A stretch of 64,000 nt of DNA from Dermanyssus gallinae (GCA_003439945.1 QVRM01002189.1:834001-898000); one strand, 5' to 3'; positions 1 to 44,528 are shown, numbered from the stretch's first letter. Program-made: numbers and translations. Notes: a model not told the origin generated them from the letters alone.

Positions 1-192
1 ACTCGGTTGGTTGTCCGGCACCACAACGAAGACCTCTGCGTTTTCTCTCTCGGTGGAACGGCAGGACCATAAATCATGATGTTTATTATTGACATGAACC
101 ATCTTGGATATACTTTATTTGAGTGAAATAAGTATGAATGATTGAATAATTAAAAGTGTTGATATTCTGATAGAAAACATCTCTATCTTTCT

Positions 193-193
193 A

Positions 194-240
<47 letters not shown>
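193..240. repeat. (CT)n then (AT)n microsatellite
   Basis: A CT run passes directly into an AT run and then into the T run that is the A-tail of the adjacent minus-strand SINE. Confidence 0.95.
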
Positions 241-256
<16 letters not shown>

Positions 257-433
257 AAGGCTAATTGCCTGTGTACGGTTTTTTCATGTCATGGCCAATT
301 TTTTTAATCCACACCGGCATTTACCTTGTCTAAATTGGAAACCATGGAAACCAATTTAAGAGTGGCCGGTCTGGGCCTCGAACCCAGTCCTCTCGAATGC
401 AAGGCAATGGCTTTGCCACTAAGCCATCTTGCT

Positions 434-437
<4 letters not shown>
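240..437 (-). mobile_element. tRNA-derived SINE, apparently complete
   Basis: Read on the minus strand, the element starts with a tRNA-like head carrying a perfect pol III A box (TGGCTTAGTGG) and a B box (GGTTCGAGGCC) about 40 bases later. A body of about 100 bases follows, and the element ends in an A run of about 17 bases (the T run at 240-256). The anticodon-loop region resembles tRNA-Ala, but this is only a visual likeness. It is not a tRNA gene, because the body and A-tail continue past the discriminator position. (TA)n lies on both sides, so it probably inserted inside a TA array. Confidence 0.8.

Positions 438-481
<44 letters not shown>
437..481. repeat. (TA)n microsatellite
   Basis: A pure TA dinucleotide run that abuts the 5' end of the minus-strand SINE. 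Confidence 0.97.
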
Positions 482-482
<1 letters not shown>

Positions 483-655
483 ACGATGGAAGGCCCGGTT
501 CTTCTGCAAATAAATAAATGACTCAAAATGTAGACAAAAATCTGAGAAGAGTCTTTCTACAAGAGTCTCAAAATTATCCTTTTTTTGCCTCAGAGGCTGT
601 CACTTGATATATAACGGAGAAATTGAGCTTCTGTTGCAATAATAGTTCATGTGCT

Positions 656-1899
<1,244 letters not shown>

Positions 1900-1941
<42 letters not shown>
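1900..1941. repeat. (TA)n microsatellite
   Basis: A pure AT dinucleotide run. Confidence 0.97.
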
Positions 1942-1943
<2 letters not shown>

Positions 1944-3000
1944 TTTTCTATCGTTGTTATTAGTGCTAGCGGCTGTGGTGGTAGTAGTGGTAGACATTGT
2001 AAACGACGACTGTTTGTCGACCCACGTGGGTGGGGATTACTATGTGACCATAGAAAGCCAACCTGAGGATCGGTCAGCTGGCAGCCGGCACTGCCACTGT
2101 TGGCCTGGCTGGAGCGACGGGCGGGAGCGCGGAAAGGGCGTCATTGGGATTCGTAATGATGGCAAAGTGATTCGTGGACAATTCGAGTGAGACGGGGCAG
2201 GTGGGTCTTATCAAGAAAGGGTACAATTTTGGCCAACGATCGGTTTTAAACAGCAGACCGTCGTCGGAGAACGTATAGGCCAGCGGACGAGCGGATAATA
2301 CGCGACTCAAGTCAATACATTTTACCACTACGGCGATGTGTCTGTGCGCGTGGGTGCTTGTTTGCTTGAAAAACACACGGAAACAACTGTGCGATTAAAG
2401 TTTACCACTTCGATAATCGACAAACAGTGCCTGGGATGACATGGTGTTTTGCCTACATTGCAAAACGGTCGACATTTGTTGGGCAGGAGGAGTCGTTCAT
2501 ACATTTTTTACAATGTTCCGCCTACCATACCGCCCATGAGTCACGTATAGTCACGGCCAATCGAAACAACGATGTTTAGGATACGCAAGCGGCCAGCAGC
2601 ATTTGGACTACAGAGATGCAAGTTACCTCTACCATCTGGGTTGTACTTAACATATTATGCAGCTTAACTTAGCACATAGTCAACACTAGGTCCTTTAGAC
2701 AAGTGGTTACCGAGAGACTAAATATGAATAACTGTATAGACAATGGCTGCTCTCCGGCATGCTGGCCGTGCGCTTACACCACTGCTTATACCATTATTAT
2801 ATATAGATCGGATTTCCGCAATTTTTTTTGCTTTCTTTTTGTTGGATACAATTTTCGAATCAATACGATTTATGCGTATATATGCTTGAATTTGATCATT
2901 CATGTTAGTAGATAAATATAAATGCATTTACCTGGGAACAGGTGAAATCAGCTTGTTCCAGGTACACACGCTACGCATAAACACATTGTGTTACTTTTTA
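1942..3000. other. Unassigned stretch
   Basis: The part at 1970-2350 is richer in GC than its surroundings and open on both strands, but I find no domain, Kozak-plus-splice pattern or repeat family. It could be a promoter or a non-coding exon. Nothing confirms that. Confidence 0.5.
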
Positions 3001-3007
3001 AATAAGG

Positions 3008-3215
3008 ACGCAAAGGGCGTGGCCTAGAACGCCAGTGCGCTACTCACTTGCCGGTGCGATCCCTATTGTTGTTGCTCAAGTTTCCTTTGGGCGATACTCA
3101 TTTCGAATAAATAGATGAGAAAACACGCAAAAACTGTTTGGAGACCCTAGATATCTCAAGTTGTCCAGTCGTGCCGCCGCTCTAAGCATTCCAGCTATAA
3201 AATGATGACATGTGC
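3008..3215 (+). mobile_element. Degenerate copy of the window's second SINE family
   Basis: The head has an A-box-like TGGCCTAGAACGC and a B-box-like GGTGCGATCCC. The body has an AATAGATGA segment and GAGACCCTAGATATCTCAA. The same blocks occur in the same order in the copies at 41078-41394 and 63618-63860. Confidence 0.55.
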
Positions 3216-3791
3216 ATTTCAGTATACTTGCACAAATGTCAAGCGAATAATGAATGAATCAATCAATGAGTGGTGACGATAGTTACAATCCTAGTCTACA
3301 ACTGCCTCGCTATCAGTAAATATTTTCGCATAAGCCTCGCAGTCACAGACGTTCCCTACTTAGGGAGGATAACGCAGAACATTTGGGTCACATAGGGAAA
3401 ACACTATGATCGCAGTTCTGTTCCCGGGGGCACCTGTGTCATTGTGGTACGTGACCAATAAAGAAAGATAGATGTATCATAAAAACTATGAACCGTTAAA
3501 CATCTGTGCTTTTTGCTAACTGCTGTTTTCCTAAATGTTAGTTCACTTCAAAAAAAAATATATATATATACATATAAGTCGTTGAGACGATGAAATACCG
3601 CCGGATCCATTTGTGTAGAGGTGGTATGAAAGGTTTATGAGCGACGGTGGTCGAACAGAATAGGTGCTCATGGCAGTTTATTTAGAACAGAAATCGAAGA
3701 GCGGATCAAGATCGGCGCTTACCAGGTGGCAACGAATGGGAGTCAACTGTGTGACGTGACACTAGTATGAGATTAGCAGATTGCTATCTTC

Positions 3792-3794
<3 letters not shown>

Positions 3795-3859
<65 letters not shown>

Positions 3860-3885
3860 CATACATACATACATATATACAGTGG
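3795..3885. repeat. (TA)n followed by (CATA)n
   Basis: About 60 bases of AT repeats pass into five or six CATA units and then back into AT. Confidence 0.95.
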
Positions 3886-4901
3886 GTGAGATAGCTTATA
3901 TGCGATAGTGTGGTTGGTACTAACTCGTCTATGCTCAATCCTGCTCGTTACACCGTCGCCAAGAGGTATTCTAACGTAGCGTTGTGTGTAACTTAAAGTG
4001 GTCGCTTAGAGGGGCTCTGCGTGTCCACGGGATAATTGATTAGGAAAGTCCCTGGAGATATTGAACATTTGTGAGCGAAATCAATATCATAACAGAACTA
4101 TGTTGTTGATTTTTCTCACGTTGAGTTTTCTCATTTTTCTCAGTTAGCTAACTCCTCGATTGTATCCTGCCGTACTGCTCGGGATACTTACTACTACTAC
4201 TGATACTACTACTATTACTACTGCTCGTAGCACTCTGCACCGACTAAAGGCAACAGCAGCCGTGTGAGCAATAGCTATGTAACCAAACGTAATTAGAACT
4301 AATTAAGTAACGTCAAACTTAATATCGGGCCAGTGGTGTCGGTGTATTGGACAGTGACAATAAACGCATGGTCAGTGTGTCTGTGGCTAAGTGTGTTTCG
4401 TAGTAGTTGTAGTAGTAGTATTAGTAGTAAAAGTATGGGGATAGTTATTGTTTGCTGTGCACATACATGGCAAATGGCGGAAGTCGGCAAGGCCCGAGTA
4501 GCTTTCCCGTCGGCCCGCTTGATGCGTGACGGCTGCTCTCTCTCTCTCTCCCTCTTTGCTAGACTCCCGCCGACCACGGGACTATCGGGACATTAACACA
4601 AAGTCAATTGAGCGATCCTAACAATCCTCTGGAGTGTCGAACCACCTTGAGTGGAAAGGTCGAGTGCCGAACAAATGACAACAACCCAGGAGGGAAGGAG
4701 GGTGGGGGGGCAGTAATAGAAGCGCCGGCAACAGCAACAACAACAACAACAATAAGGTGCTGCCGCCGCGAAAGAGAGAGCAGCGTTGTTGGAATTAGCT
4801 TTGCAAGTGTCGTTTACATTATTGTTGTGCCAGCCGTCGTCGTTGGCGTCACCGTCGTACGGTTTGTTGTTGTTGATGTTGTTGTTGTTGTTATTGTTGT
4901 T
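3886..4901. other. Low-complexity stretch without a gene
   Basis: Contains irregular ACT/TAG trinucleotide runs near 4184-4250 and 4400-4435, and CAA/TTG runs near 4730-4760 and 4860-4900. Open frames here translate to homopolymer-like protein on both strands, so I do not call a gene. Confidence 0.6.
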
Positions 4902-4985
4902 GTCCACATTGTCATGTGTTGCTACTATTGTCAACATTGTCATTTGTTGCTACTACTGTCAACATTGTCATTTGTTGCTACTATT
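4902..4985. repeat. 28-bp minisatellite, three units
   Basis: Units at 4902-4929, 4930-4957 and 4958-4985 share the core ACATTGTCATTTGTTGCTAC with one or two changes each. Confidence 0.85.
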
Positions 4986-5302
4986 GTTTTTGATTTGGTG
5001 CGATTGCGGTGTTTATTTGCCTATGTGAACCATTTTTTCGGCTTTGTTCATGCGCTAGCTTTTTTCGGCTTTGTTTATGCGACATTGTTATTATTACTGT
5101 CAGCGTTATTCAGTAGGACCTTATGACACCGCAGTGGGACCCCGTAGAGCAATAATATGATCGTGCTGTTCTCCAATAATCGCGCGGAACTACCGGTCAA
5201 ATGGCATGATGTAACCTGGCTGGCCGCGTCGACTCCGTGAAATGGCTAATTAGCTCACCGTGACTCGGCTCTGCTTGTGTTACACGTGCGTAGGAGTAGA
5301 TG

Positions 5303-5304
<2 letters not shown>

Positions 5305-5358
<54 letters not shown>
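5305..5358. repeat. (TA)n microsatellite
   Basis: A pure AT dinucleotide run. Confidence 0.97.
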
Positions 5359-5360
<2 letters not shown>

Positions 5361-5844
5361 CTCAATAAACACATAGTCCAGCTCATAGCTGGTGGCAATT
5401 GGACGTTAACAATGATCATCGGGTTTACCAAGGCTATTAATTTGAAGTTTGTCTGCTGTCAATGATGTGCTGACAATGTCGACCTCAGATACAGCCGTCC
5501 AGTGCCCAAACCACACATGACTACTCGGAGCGCAATTTTACCGCATATATTTGTTCGTTAGTTTTCGGTTTTCGGATTTTCTCATTTCAAGATAAAGCTT
5601 TTGGTGGTACTGTAGGCGGCGTCTTCAACCTCAGTCAAATTATCTCAACAACTAATGCAGTTGACTGACATAGTTGGCATGAAGTGCACAAAGCAGCTTC
5701 TTAGCCCCACTTACAAGTAAAGCACTCGCTTCATTTACATTGTGAAACATCTTTCAAGGTAACCAAAATTTGCCTGACTGAGGAGTTCCCATACTCTGTC
5801 ACCCACCTTTTTCTTAGGAGAGATTAAAGCTGTGCGGACTGTTT

Positions 5845-6718
5845 TCACGACATGCGCAGTAAAGGCCGTCTACGTAAAATGAAGCCCATGTCCCAGCTAC
5901 CGGAAAAGTTAACAAACTCCAAAAGCTGGCCGCCGCAACGTATAACGTCTTTGGCAGTCAATCGACCCTCATCTAAATTCCAGAGCTTGTCTTCATGACG
6001 TTTGCTTCCCTCCCACTTAAGTGGGAAGAACAACAGAAGTGATGACCTTGATGGCACCCAGGTTGTGATATACAATCACTATTTCACCTGCATACATCAC
6101 AACTATGGCCATTCGGTACTCCTGTTGAATAAAAGCAAGCAGACGAGGAAAGGAAAGGCAGCACAGTGGGTTTTCTTGCGGGGTTCCCCCACTTTGCCTT
6201 ACTCGCAACACATTCTCCTCACCTTATACCAGTGAGATGCCCTTATTAAATAAGCTCAAAATAACGCTCAAAAGAAAGCCATAAACTCCGGCGTATCAGA
6301 ATTACTTCAACAGGAGATCTCGAGATGCTTTTTCAAAAGCATTGATGCAGTCTATAAAGACTGGGTAAAAGTAGTCTTCGTGTTTTGCCACAGCTCGGTC
6401 TATCTCTGGCAGAAGCGCATGGATTACATCACGCGTTTCCCAGCCTTTCCGGAAGATGAATTGATTCGACAGAAGGGTCTGGTTGGCCACATACTCGTTG
6501 CGTTTTACAATCAACCTGTGCATTTCCTCCCGCCAAGCGTTTTCGCGCTTGAGGTCATAACAGAGCTTTATGTAAGCTTTTCTATCATTAAAGCAGTCAA
6601 ACCTGCGTGTAACTAGCAGCTGCGGTCGTGCACTTACTATCGCTTGGCACAAAAGCTCGAGCACCCCACAATAGGCGAAATAGCGAGTCTGAAAAAAATT
6701 ACTGCCGGTATTTCCCAT
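5845..6718 (-). pseudogene. LINE reverse transcriptase remnant
   Basis: Three minus-strand frames give consecutive parts of a non-LTR reverse transcriptase. Near 6302-6400 there is an FRKGWETRD block followed by the motif A region FIDCINAFEKASRD. Near 6017-6211 there is a motif B-like RVRQ and a motif C in which the usual YADD reads MYAGEIVIV. Near 5845-6000 there is a thumb-like AKDVIRCGGQLLEFVN. Frameshifts separate the parts and the catalytic aspartates of motif C are lost, so it is dead. The clade is uncertain (an APE-type LINE by general appearance). Confidence 0.75.
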
Positions 6719-6832
6719 GTCCCAATCTCTTGCACCTCGCAGGACCTCTCATTGTTCTCTATAGCAGTTTACAGAAAGTGAACTGCTAGAGAGTTTGCTT
6801 TAGTGAGCTTAACAATTTCCCTGGTTACCCTT

Positions 6833-6848
6833 TATATATATATATATA
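6833..6848. repeat. Short (TA)n
   Basis: A 16-base TA run. Confidence 0.9.
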
Positions 6849-6899
6849 CACGAGATCGCCCGTAACGATGATGAAAAGTCACGGCCCGCCTCATGGCTA

Positions 6900-7230
6900 T
6901 CAACTGCTAAACGTGGATCTACATGCCTCGTGGTAACCAAGTGTAAATCGCCTCACTATTTTTGCCGAACAACAATTGTAAATATATCGAGTAGGAATAC
7001 TTACAATATCTGACACTAGAAGTTGTTTAAGGTAGGTGTTTCTTTGCAGCCACCTCGAGAACACCGTAGCTTTTATCTTCGTTATACACGAGGTTGTGAA
7101 ACAGTAGGTCAATGGTGCTGCTTCATTGTGTACGATATATCTTGTGTTTACGTGACGGCCAAAGCATGGGACTCCATCCCAAAGGTACCAAGAGACATAT
7201 ATATTAAGGTGCAATCTAGGTCACGGCGTT
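6900..7230 (-). mobile_element. Interspersed element fragment, probable LINE 3' region
   Basis: A minus-strand frame reads LNIYVSWYLWDG and then ISRHV-like GRHVNTRYI. The same pattern (LNVYLDRELWDG, SRHVYTRYI) recurs on the minus strand at 50916-51146, next to LINE C-terminal sequence. The nucleotide block CATCCCAAAG is shared by both. It is probably the 3' part of one repeat family; no catalytic domain is visible. Confidence 0.5.
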
Positions 7231-7990
7231 GGAAACCTTTTCCTGCCAGTTCTGCAAAAAATGCTGTAATCTATCCGACGTTCATTGTTTTCACTCCTGT
7301 TCCACAGCCGGCGAGCGAGTATATCAAACAACTAAAAGAAAAAAGACGCATTTAAATGTCTCAGTAAGGACGAGGCGCCGAAGACAGCATTCAGCCTTAG
7401 TCTCTTAAAAATAACTCCGGGCAGGCGACATTTACATATTGCTAAGACATTCCTTCAAGCTAAACAACAGATGTATACAGAGTGATCAGAAAAAGTTCCA
7501 GAGCGATACGATAGCGAATTATAGAGCTTGGTAAACCAAGCTCAACGGAGCACGCTCATGGAGAAATCTTGTTTCGGATTAAGAGTGAAATTACTTAAAT
7601 ATCTTATACAGGAATGAAGAACACCGTCGTGTTCGTGAGAAATCTCTGATTTCCTTAAACGTACAACACCGCTAGCCGTTTAGAAGAGAGTTCGCGTAAA
7701 TTGAAGATATATATTTAGCTTTCACGTTCAGTACTTCAAAATAATTATGCTTAAAACCAATCAAAATCATACTTTAACCATGTGACCATTCACATATACA
7801 TTACGCATGAAGTTCATGTTGGTGCCAAATCTATGGCACTCCGATCCGTGGTTATGAAGTAATTAAGACTTTCCGTGCATTAATGGAATTGTTGCGCTTG
7901 CTGTATTGCACAACGGCCCAAGAGTGTGTAGTGATGAATTATTTATATGCGGATCATGTAAAATACGGATATAAAAACGGACCTAATAAG
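7231..7990. other. Unassigned AT-rich stretch
   Basis: I see no gene, repeat family or RNA structure that I can support. Confidence 0.5.
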
Positions 7991-7998
7991 TATATATA

Positions 7999-8046
<48 letters not shown>
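7991..8046. repeat. (TA)n microsatellite
   Basis: A TA run with one TTT interruption. Confidence 0.95.
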
Positions 8047-8048
<2 letters not shown>

Positions 8049-9472
8049 CGAGCACTGCCGAGTGTGCAAACATATTGTAAATTATTAATAAATCACCACA
8101 TTATTTGTTTTATATATATAATGTTAAATGCTGATGTTTGAGGTACCATTGCGTGTGAGCCAGTAGTTCAGTGGAGAAACCAGAAACACCGTCGTGCTCG
8201 ACAAAAATGTTTGCTTCGCCTGAAAGATACTTTTGATGGCTATGAGGAGGCACATAGTCACATTGAGAACAGTTCGCTAATATCAAATTCTGCGACTTTT
8301 GCGTTCAACAAGTTGAACATTTGGATACGGTCAGTGTCCATAGAACGATCACAAAAAAATACACCTTACAGGGAACAGTTTGGTATCATATCAACGGGTT
8401 TGAGTTGTGATATGGATACCACCGTTGTTTTTATCTTCTCCAGAGGAGGGACGTAAGTGTATATTGTCTGTATGTGGCGGCCGATATGGTCCGACATCGG
8501 GGCGCGGGAGAAATTGGCTTGCGGTAATTATATCATGGATCAAACCACTATTGATATGGTACTAAAATGATCCCTGTAAAGTTAACACTATTGTGGTTGT
8601 TCATCTTGACTGTAGTCGTTGACCGTAAAACTAGATGTTAAAGTTATTGTTTCAAGGTATTGTAAGAAAGTTTGATACGCAAGGGACCACGCTTTTGCGA
8701 ACTGTGTTCCGAATCGCCTTCTTGCGGCCAGCATGTATATCTTTCAGGCGGAGCAGACTCTTCTGCCGAGCACGACGTATGTCCGGTTTTTCCACCGCAC
8801 ACCCACTGGTTGACCTGTAATGGCGCGTTTTGTAAAGTAATGTCCGATTACCTACATCAGTATAACCGCTGATAGTAATTGCACGCTCATTTCGAAGCAA
8901 GTAATTCCATTCAGAGAAATTATCTTTTGACAAGTTCTGTCAGTCCTTAAAATGGATGTACCTAATTTTATCCCGGAATATAAATGTATATAGGTATTTT
9001 CTCAGACTTTATGCATTTACGCAGTATATACTGCTGTGTTTATATATATATATATATATATTAGCACATACACTTGAATATGTATACAAGTAAATATGAG
9101 CTAGGCAGGCTATGGTAGTGTTGGGGTTAAATATGTATGCTGCTGCTGCTGCGATCACGTTGCTGTATGTACGTGCACAGGCAATCTTTGTGTACCGGCG
9201 GACACCGTTTCGACAATGGCATGAGTACGACTCCTGGCGACAACCTGAGGAATGCGTGCTGAGCGAGGGTGGCGGCTGAACGAACGGAAAAGGGCAGAAT
9301 AAAGGAAACCTACGAACGTGCGACACAGAGAGAGAGATCGAGGTCGATTAGGAGCAGGACCTGTTCAAGGCTCTGCGCGGCTAGCTGAAAGGCCGTCACA
9401 GGCGGTTGGCGCGATCTCTCTTCAGGAGGTCTTCGGCGGCGAACCGGCAAACTCAACGAACCGCCAGTCACG
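8047..9472. other. Region upstream of CPES
   Basis: A (TA)n run lies at 9041-9061. No protein-like frame is supported. The last 200 bases are richer in GC and probably contain the CPES 5' untranslated region and promoter. No TATA box or initiator can be placed with confidence. Confidence 0.45.
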
Positions 9473-33494
<24,022 letters not shown>

Positions 33495-33937
33495 CTACCG
33501 GGACATCGAAGTGCGCTAAGAGGTCACCTTGCATACAGTCAACGTTAAGCTTGCCTGTAGTGAGTACCTAGCGTGCGACAGTATAACGAAATCGCTGCGG
33601 TATGTACCTACTGTTGTTGTTTTTGTTGTCGTTAACGTCGTCTATTCGTTTTTAGTATTCGTTAATTTTATTATAGCTCGTCAGCTAGAAGCTAGAAAAG
33701 CCGTTTTGCGTCAGCTGGTTCTTCAAGTCTCCCTGGGACTCAACATGCTTAAGTACCTCATCTCTGGCTAGTTAAAGTCGAACGTTTTTGATCAATAGAA
33801 GTAAATGCTCAATGCGTACAAATGTTTGAGTTTTTTTGTTTTTTTTTTCTGAACAAGGCCCTTGTCCTGATGTAGATGTACGTATATTTGTTATCAGCGA
33901 GACATTATTCTGTAGTTTTATGTTAAGTGCGACAGAA

Positions 33938-33943
33938 AATAAA
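33938..33943 (+). terminator. Candidate CPES polyadenylation signal
   Basis: An AATAAA hexamer downstream of the proposed last exon. No good AATAAA follows the alternative stop at 25985 within a few hundred bases. Confidence 0.45.
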
Positions 33944-35666
33944 TTGCTGCTATTTATAGCGATCGAGAATATACGGTGTGTTAAAATATTTGTTTTCTTT
34001 TTAATTTTCTCAAACCTCCTAAGACCTCTGCGCACTCAGTCTAGTGTTTTCTCTCTTCGGATTAGGAAAAACCCTCGAGGAAAATGCGAGTCATTTACTA
34101 ACCCATGCTACACACCGAATAGTAACAACGTATGACACTCTTACTACAGGCACCCGTTGCTGAACACAGAGTACGCTGCGTTTATAAGGGAGTCGGATCA
34201 AGTTTTTAAACGCTCAGTTCATACTACCCGCAGTTGACTAAGAATACGTTAATGCAATTCTTTGCTATCTGTGTGCTAGGCTCCAGAAGTGTGCCAGCTG
34301 CTCCTCTACACTCCCCGAGTTCGAGTTATGCTTAGCACATATTTCCAAGACGTTATTTTCAGCCTGGTACACATTACTTTGTAGCAGGCTCTCTGTATTG
34401 CATCTGAACCGGCAGATGGCTGCTATCCTGTTTAAAGTTTTTTTTCTGAACGCGAAAGTTACGGGGTCCAGGAACTATTTAGGCCTTATTGTCCTGGATT
34501 CTTCTTTTTGTTCTTTTGGAGACGCGCATTCCCTATATGACGAAGCCGTTTTAGGTTGGCGCTCGTGTCGAGTCCTGTGGTGTGGTGGGTGCATTCGCGT
34601 GCGCCGGAGTGCACATAGGTGCACGGGTTCGAACTCCACCGTTGCACATTTGTATTGATAGAAGTCCTTCATACGAAGCAATGCGAGATCAGTCCCGTGA
34701 AGTCAAATGTTGGCTAAGGGTCTGCCCGAAAAAGTTTGTTTAGGTTGGCCCTCGTTTACGCATAAACTAGTTACGGTTCGGCAGGGCACAGTACCTAGCA
34801 GTTCATTAAATTGAAGTCAGCTGTTAGATGTATCGTTCCCATCCCCGATATCATTATCTCATCGTCCATGTAAATAACAATTTGCTTGTTGTGACACTTT
34901 CTGGTACTGCTTTCTTTCAAACGTTTCGCCAGGCAAAAAAAATAGTAGTGCAGATGCCTTGTTTTTTTCATGAAATTGAGTTCTGTCTTCTGGTAATCTG
35001 GCTATCTAAAATTGGGCTGGAGCAACATAGTTCTCGTGCGTCGGGACGTTATATTTTTGATTTTTTATGGCATGCTTTTATGTCAAGTTTTGATTTATAT
35101 TAACTTTTCCATTGATAATCAGCCCAAAGCCTGGCATTTATCTTGTTCCTCGCATTTGTCATTGAATAGCTTCTTTCAGAATGCATAATCGTCAAAAGGG
35201 TATCTCCTTTTTCGGGAAACGTCTACTACTTTTTGCAGCAGGTTTATCATCACCGATCACTTTTCGGCCTTTTCTACACGTAAAAGTTTAGTCAGCCGAT
35301 ACTTGACTAGCTAGACTTGACAATGGAGATGCTCTAATTTGACTCTTGACTCATCATGCGGCTAGGAAATTAACCAGTATCAAAATACCGGGAGAAGGAA
35401 TCTAAGCATTCCTCTGGATGAGTGCTGTTGCATATCAGTTTGCATGCTATGCACTCAGACATCAGTTAATCTACACATATCGAGTTTTCCATCCATCGAT
35501 TTGGTACATACTCGTGATCAACAACCAACCAACTGTTCTGTTGGCACAAGGGTAGAACGACGTTTGTTTAATTTTGTCTAAGTTTTGTTTTGTCTTCCTG
35601 TCTATATACAACGTTCGTGACATTCACACAAATATATACTGCTGATAATTGCCTGTCTCGTTCCAG
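33944..35666. other. Spacer between CPES and the kinesin gene
   Basis: Contains the tRNA-like stretch noted separately. The kinesin promoter and 5' untranslated exon must lie in here, because its start codon directly follows a splice acceptor, but I cannot place them. Confidence 0.5.
34571..34650 (+). mobile_element. tRNA-like SINE head
   Basis: A-box-like TGGTGTGGTGG and B-box-like GGTTCGAACTCC are spaced about 40 bases apart. No cloverleaf good enough for a functional tRNA is seen. Confidence 0.35.
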
Positions 35667-42001
<6,335 letters not shown>

Positions 42002-42250
42002 CCGCCGGTCGACATGTGATGCGATGTGGCAAGATGAAACACAGGACACAGCCACGTTCTAGCGTGTCCAGCTGGCGCAGCCTACCAAGTTTGTTAGACC
42101 ATGACGGACGATCGGCGTCCGTTACGCACGACGCCGGTCACAGAGCAATGAAAGTGGACCCAGATGCATCGTTTTTATGCAACGAACAAAACGAAACCCA
42201 TCCATAGTTTAGTAGTGTTGTCGGGGATACGCCGACGAGCCTTCGTTGTA

Positions 42251-42256
42251 AATAAA
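42251..42256 (+). terminator. Kinesin polyadenylation signal
   Basis: AATAAA, 250 bases after the stop codon. Confidence 0.75.
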
Positions 42257-42363
42257 TGTTTGAGATATTCTGTTTTTGAACAATGGCTTCAACCCCTTTA
42301 TTAACACTCAATTTAACATATGTTTACTAGCTGTCTAGAATATTGGCCGTATATACGACAAAA

Positions 42364-42490
42364 AAATTATGGTTTATTAACACCCAGGTTGGGTAAATTT
42401 TAAGTAAGTACATCAGTCTGAATCAGTGGTTTTTCTGCGTCACCGGATCTTCCCTCATCTTGCGAGTTCAGCTATTGATTGCACTGCTGG
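42364..42490. repeat. Dispersed repeat, copy 1
   Basis: Begins ATTATGGTTTATTAACACC and ends near GCGAGTTCAGCTATTGA. The same sequence with about 20% differences is at 48870-48990. Confidence 0.75.
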
Positions 42491-42756
42491 ACATGCTGCG
42501 GCGTGGTATCTATCACAATGGCCTAAGCATCTCGCGCAGCTACAACACTCCTGAGGATTGTGAAATTCTTGTGTGCTGCATAACACGTGATGGAACCCGT
42601 GGGCTGCAAATGCCGTAGTTAGATGCCGTAGTTAGATTCTTATATCCGGCTGCTCGCCAGGTTGTACTTCTCATCGCTATCGTCGTGTATATTCCTATGT
42701 CTATATCCTTTCATTTTTCCCCCCACTTCATAGTGTAGGTCACGAAGGCCGTCGTC

Positions 42757-43870
42757 TTAGGTAAACCCCGTTTTACTTTTAATTCCTGTGTCATTAGAGC
42801 CCCCCCCTTCTAATATATGAACTATTCTATTCCTACAAGAGTTAGCTAACCCTAAAATCCGCTTCATGAAGAAAAATCCAACTCTATCTAGTAACTGTAG
42901 ATCTGCCTCTCCTAATTTCTCCCATATAAGTGATACACCAAATGTTGCTATTGCTTCTATTTTTATCTTGAAAAGGGCGGACGCGGTGTGTATTGACAAC
43001 ATTTGCGGGTTTTTAATTGCTGCTGCCGCTCTAATGGCTTTTCCTACTCTGCTTTCATTATGTTTTCGAAAACTGCTACCATTTGACGTTATAGTGACCC
43101 CTAAATAGATAAATTTATTTACAAAATTCACTGTATTACCCCTGGCTCGAAGATCATCGTCTTTCGCCAATCGACCTCCTCTTCGAAATTTAACTGCTAC
43201 TGTCTTCTGCCAGTTAATACTAAGTCCCATCTCGTCCATATAATCGATTAGCCGTTCTAGTCTCTGCTTAACCCTAAATAAACTCCTGCCATAGATCGCA
43301 ATGTCATCTGCATACATTCATGTATTTGCCCACTCTCGGGTCCACCCCTGCCTCACCCGGTTAGGTAGCCCTCCCAATAGTACCGAAAAAAGCAACGGGC
43401 TAAGTCCGTCTCCTTGGGCCACGCCTGTAGTTTAATTTACTCTTCCCACAATCCCTATACCGTTGTCGATGTATACTGTAGTCTCCCCAAGAATGGTACT
43501 TAAAAGTTTTAGTAAGCGATACGGAACTCCCTCCAAAGCTAACTTTTCTATAATCCTACTTCGTGGCGCTAAGTCAAAGGCAGCTTTAAGATCTATAAAT
43601 ATTGCGTCTTCTAGGTTCTGATAGAGTTTCCTAAATTTCTGCCAGCAACTGGCGCAGGGCCGTATGGTTCGACTTCGACCTTCTGAACCCATTTTGTTCT
43701 TCTGGTATTGCGTTTCTGGTTTCGAGGTAATGCTCTAGTCTATCTGATTTTATTCCCGAGAAAATTTTATAGGGGCAACTCTTAAGTGTTATGCCCCTCC
43801 AAGATTCCGGCTCAGTTTCTATGCCTTTTCCTTTTTTTACGACAATAAAATATGTATTGCTAATGGTAAG
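42757..43870 (-). pseudogene. LINE reverse transcriptase, nearly whole but broken
   Basis: In minus-strand order: WRGITLKSCPYKIF near 43810; IPEEQNGFRRSKS near 43700; the motif A region FIDLKAAFDLAPRSR near 43600; GVAQGDGLSPLLFS near 43420; motif C MYADDIAIYG near 43315; then FIYLGVTITSNG of the thumb and a C-terminal KRILGL stretch. Stops lie just before motif C and between blocks, and one frameshift is needed. The catalytic aspartates are intact. Confidence 0.85.
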
Positions 43871-44528
43871 TAGCTAAATAACAACTTTTTTTTCTGGGAC
43901 TCGCTTTTTCCAGAAAAAGGGCCACCGCCTTTCTGTCTCTTGTTTTTTTTTATCGATCTTACTAAACGGCCCAAGTATATACGGCGTCTTTCATAACAAT
44001 ATGTACACATTTTATGGCTTGGTAGAACTCGGCAAGAAAATAATTTTTCTCAGTAAAAGGAGGGGCGGAAACCTCTTGTTTCGGAGTGAGGATGAAATTT
44101 ATAAATGTAGTTATTTTTCTTTTGTTCTCCAACATAATTGTACAAAATCAAAGTTTTCAGGAGAACCACGAAATTCTGCATAACGGAAGACACTTCGCTA
44201 GCTTGTGTAGCAAAAGGCGAATAGCCAAATAGGGAATTCATAAAAATGTCGTTATTTTGTTATGTCTTATGTTAACGCTTGCACGTGCAGAACCGTAAAA
44301 TGTTGCCATCACGACCAAAAATTTACGCCAAAAAGACTATTATTAGGCAATAGCAAACTTAATGCTTATTATTTTCGTAACAAAGTGATGGTGCTGCATG
44401 ACGTAGTTCCCGAGTAACTAAGTTTTTCCGACGGCCATAGTTGTATGTTCTACGTTGAAGTTTTCACGCTCGGAAAAATATTTTCTTGCCAAAATCTACC
44501 GAACCTTATACATACTGTTATAAAAGTA

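Noticed and set aside
240..437. Genuine tRNA-Ala gene
   Set aside because: The A and B boxes are good, but a non-tRNA body and A-tail follow directly, so it is a SINE.
4593..5126. Long overlapping frames on both strands
   Set aside because: Composition is CAA/TTG and GTC repeats with a minisatellite; the frames are open because stop codons are rare in such repeats.
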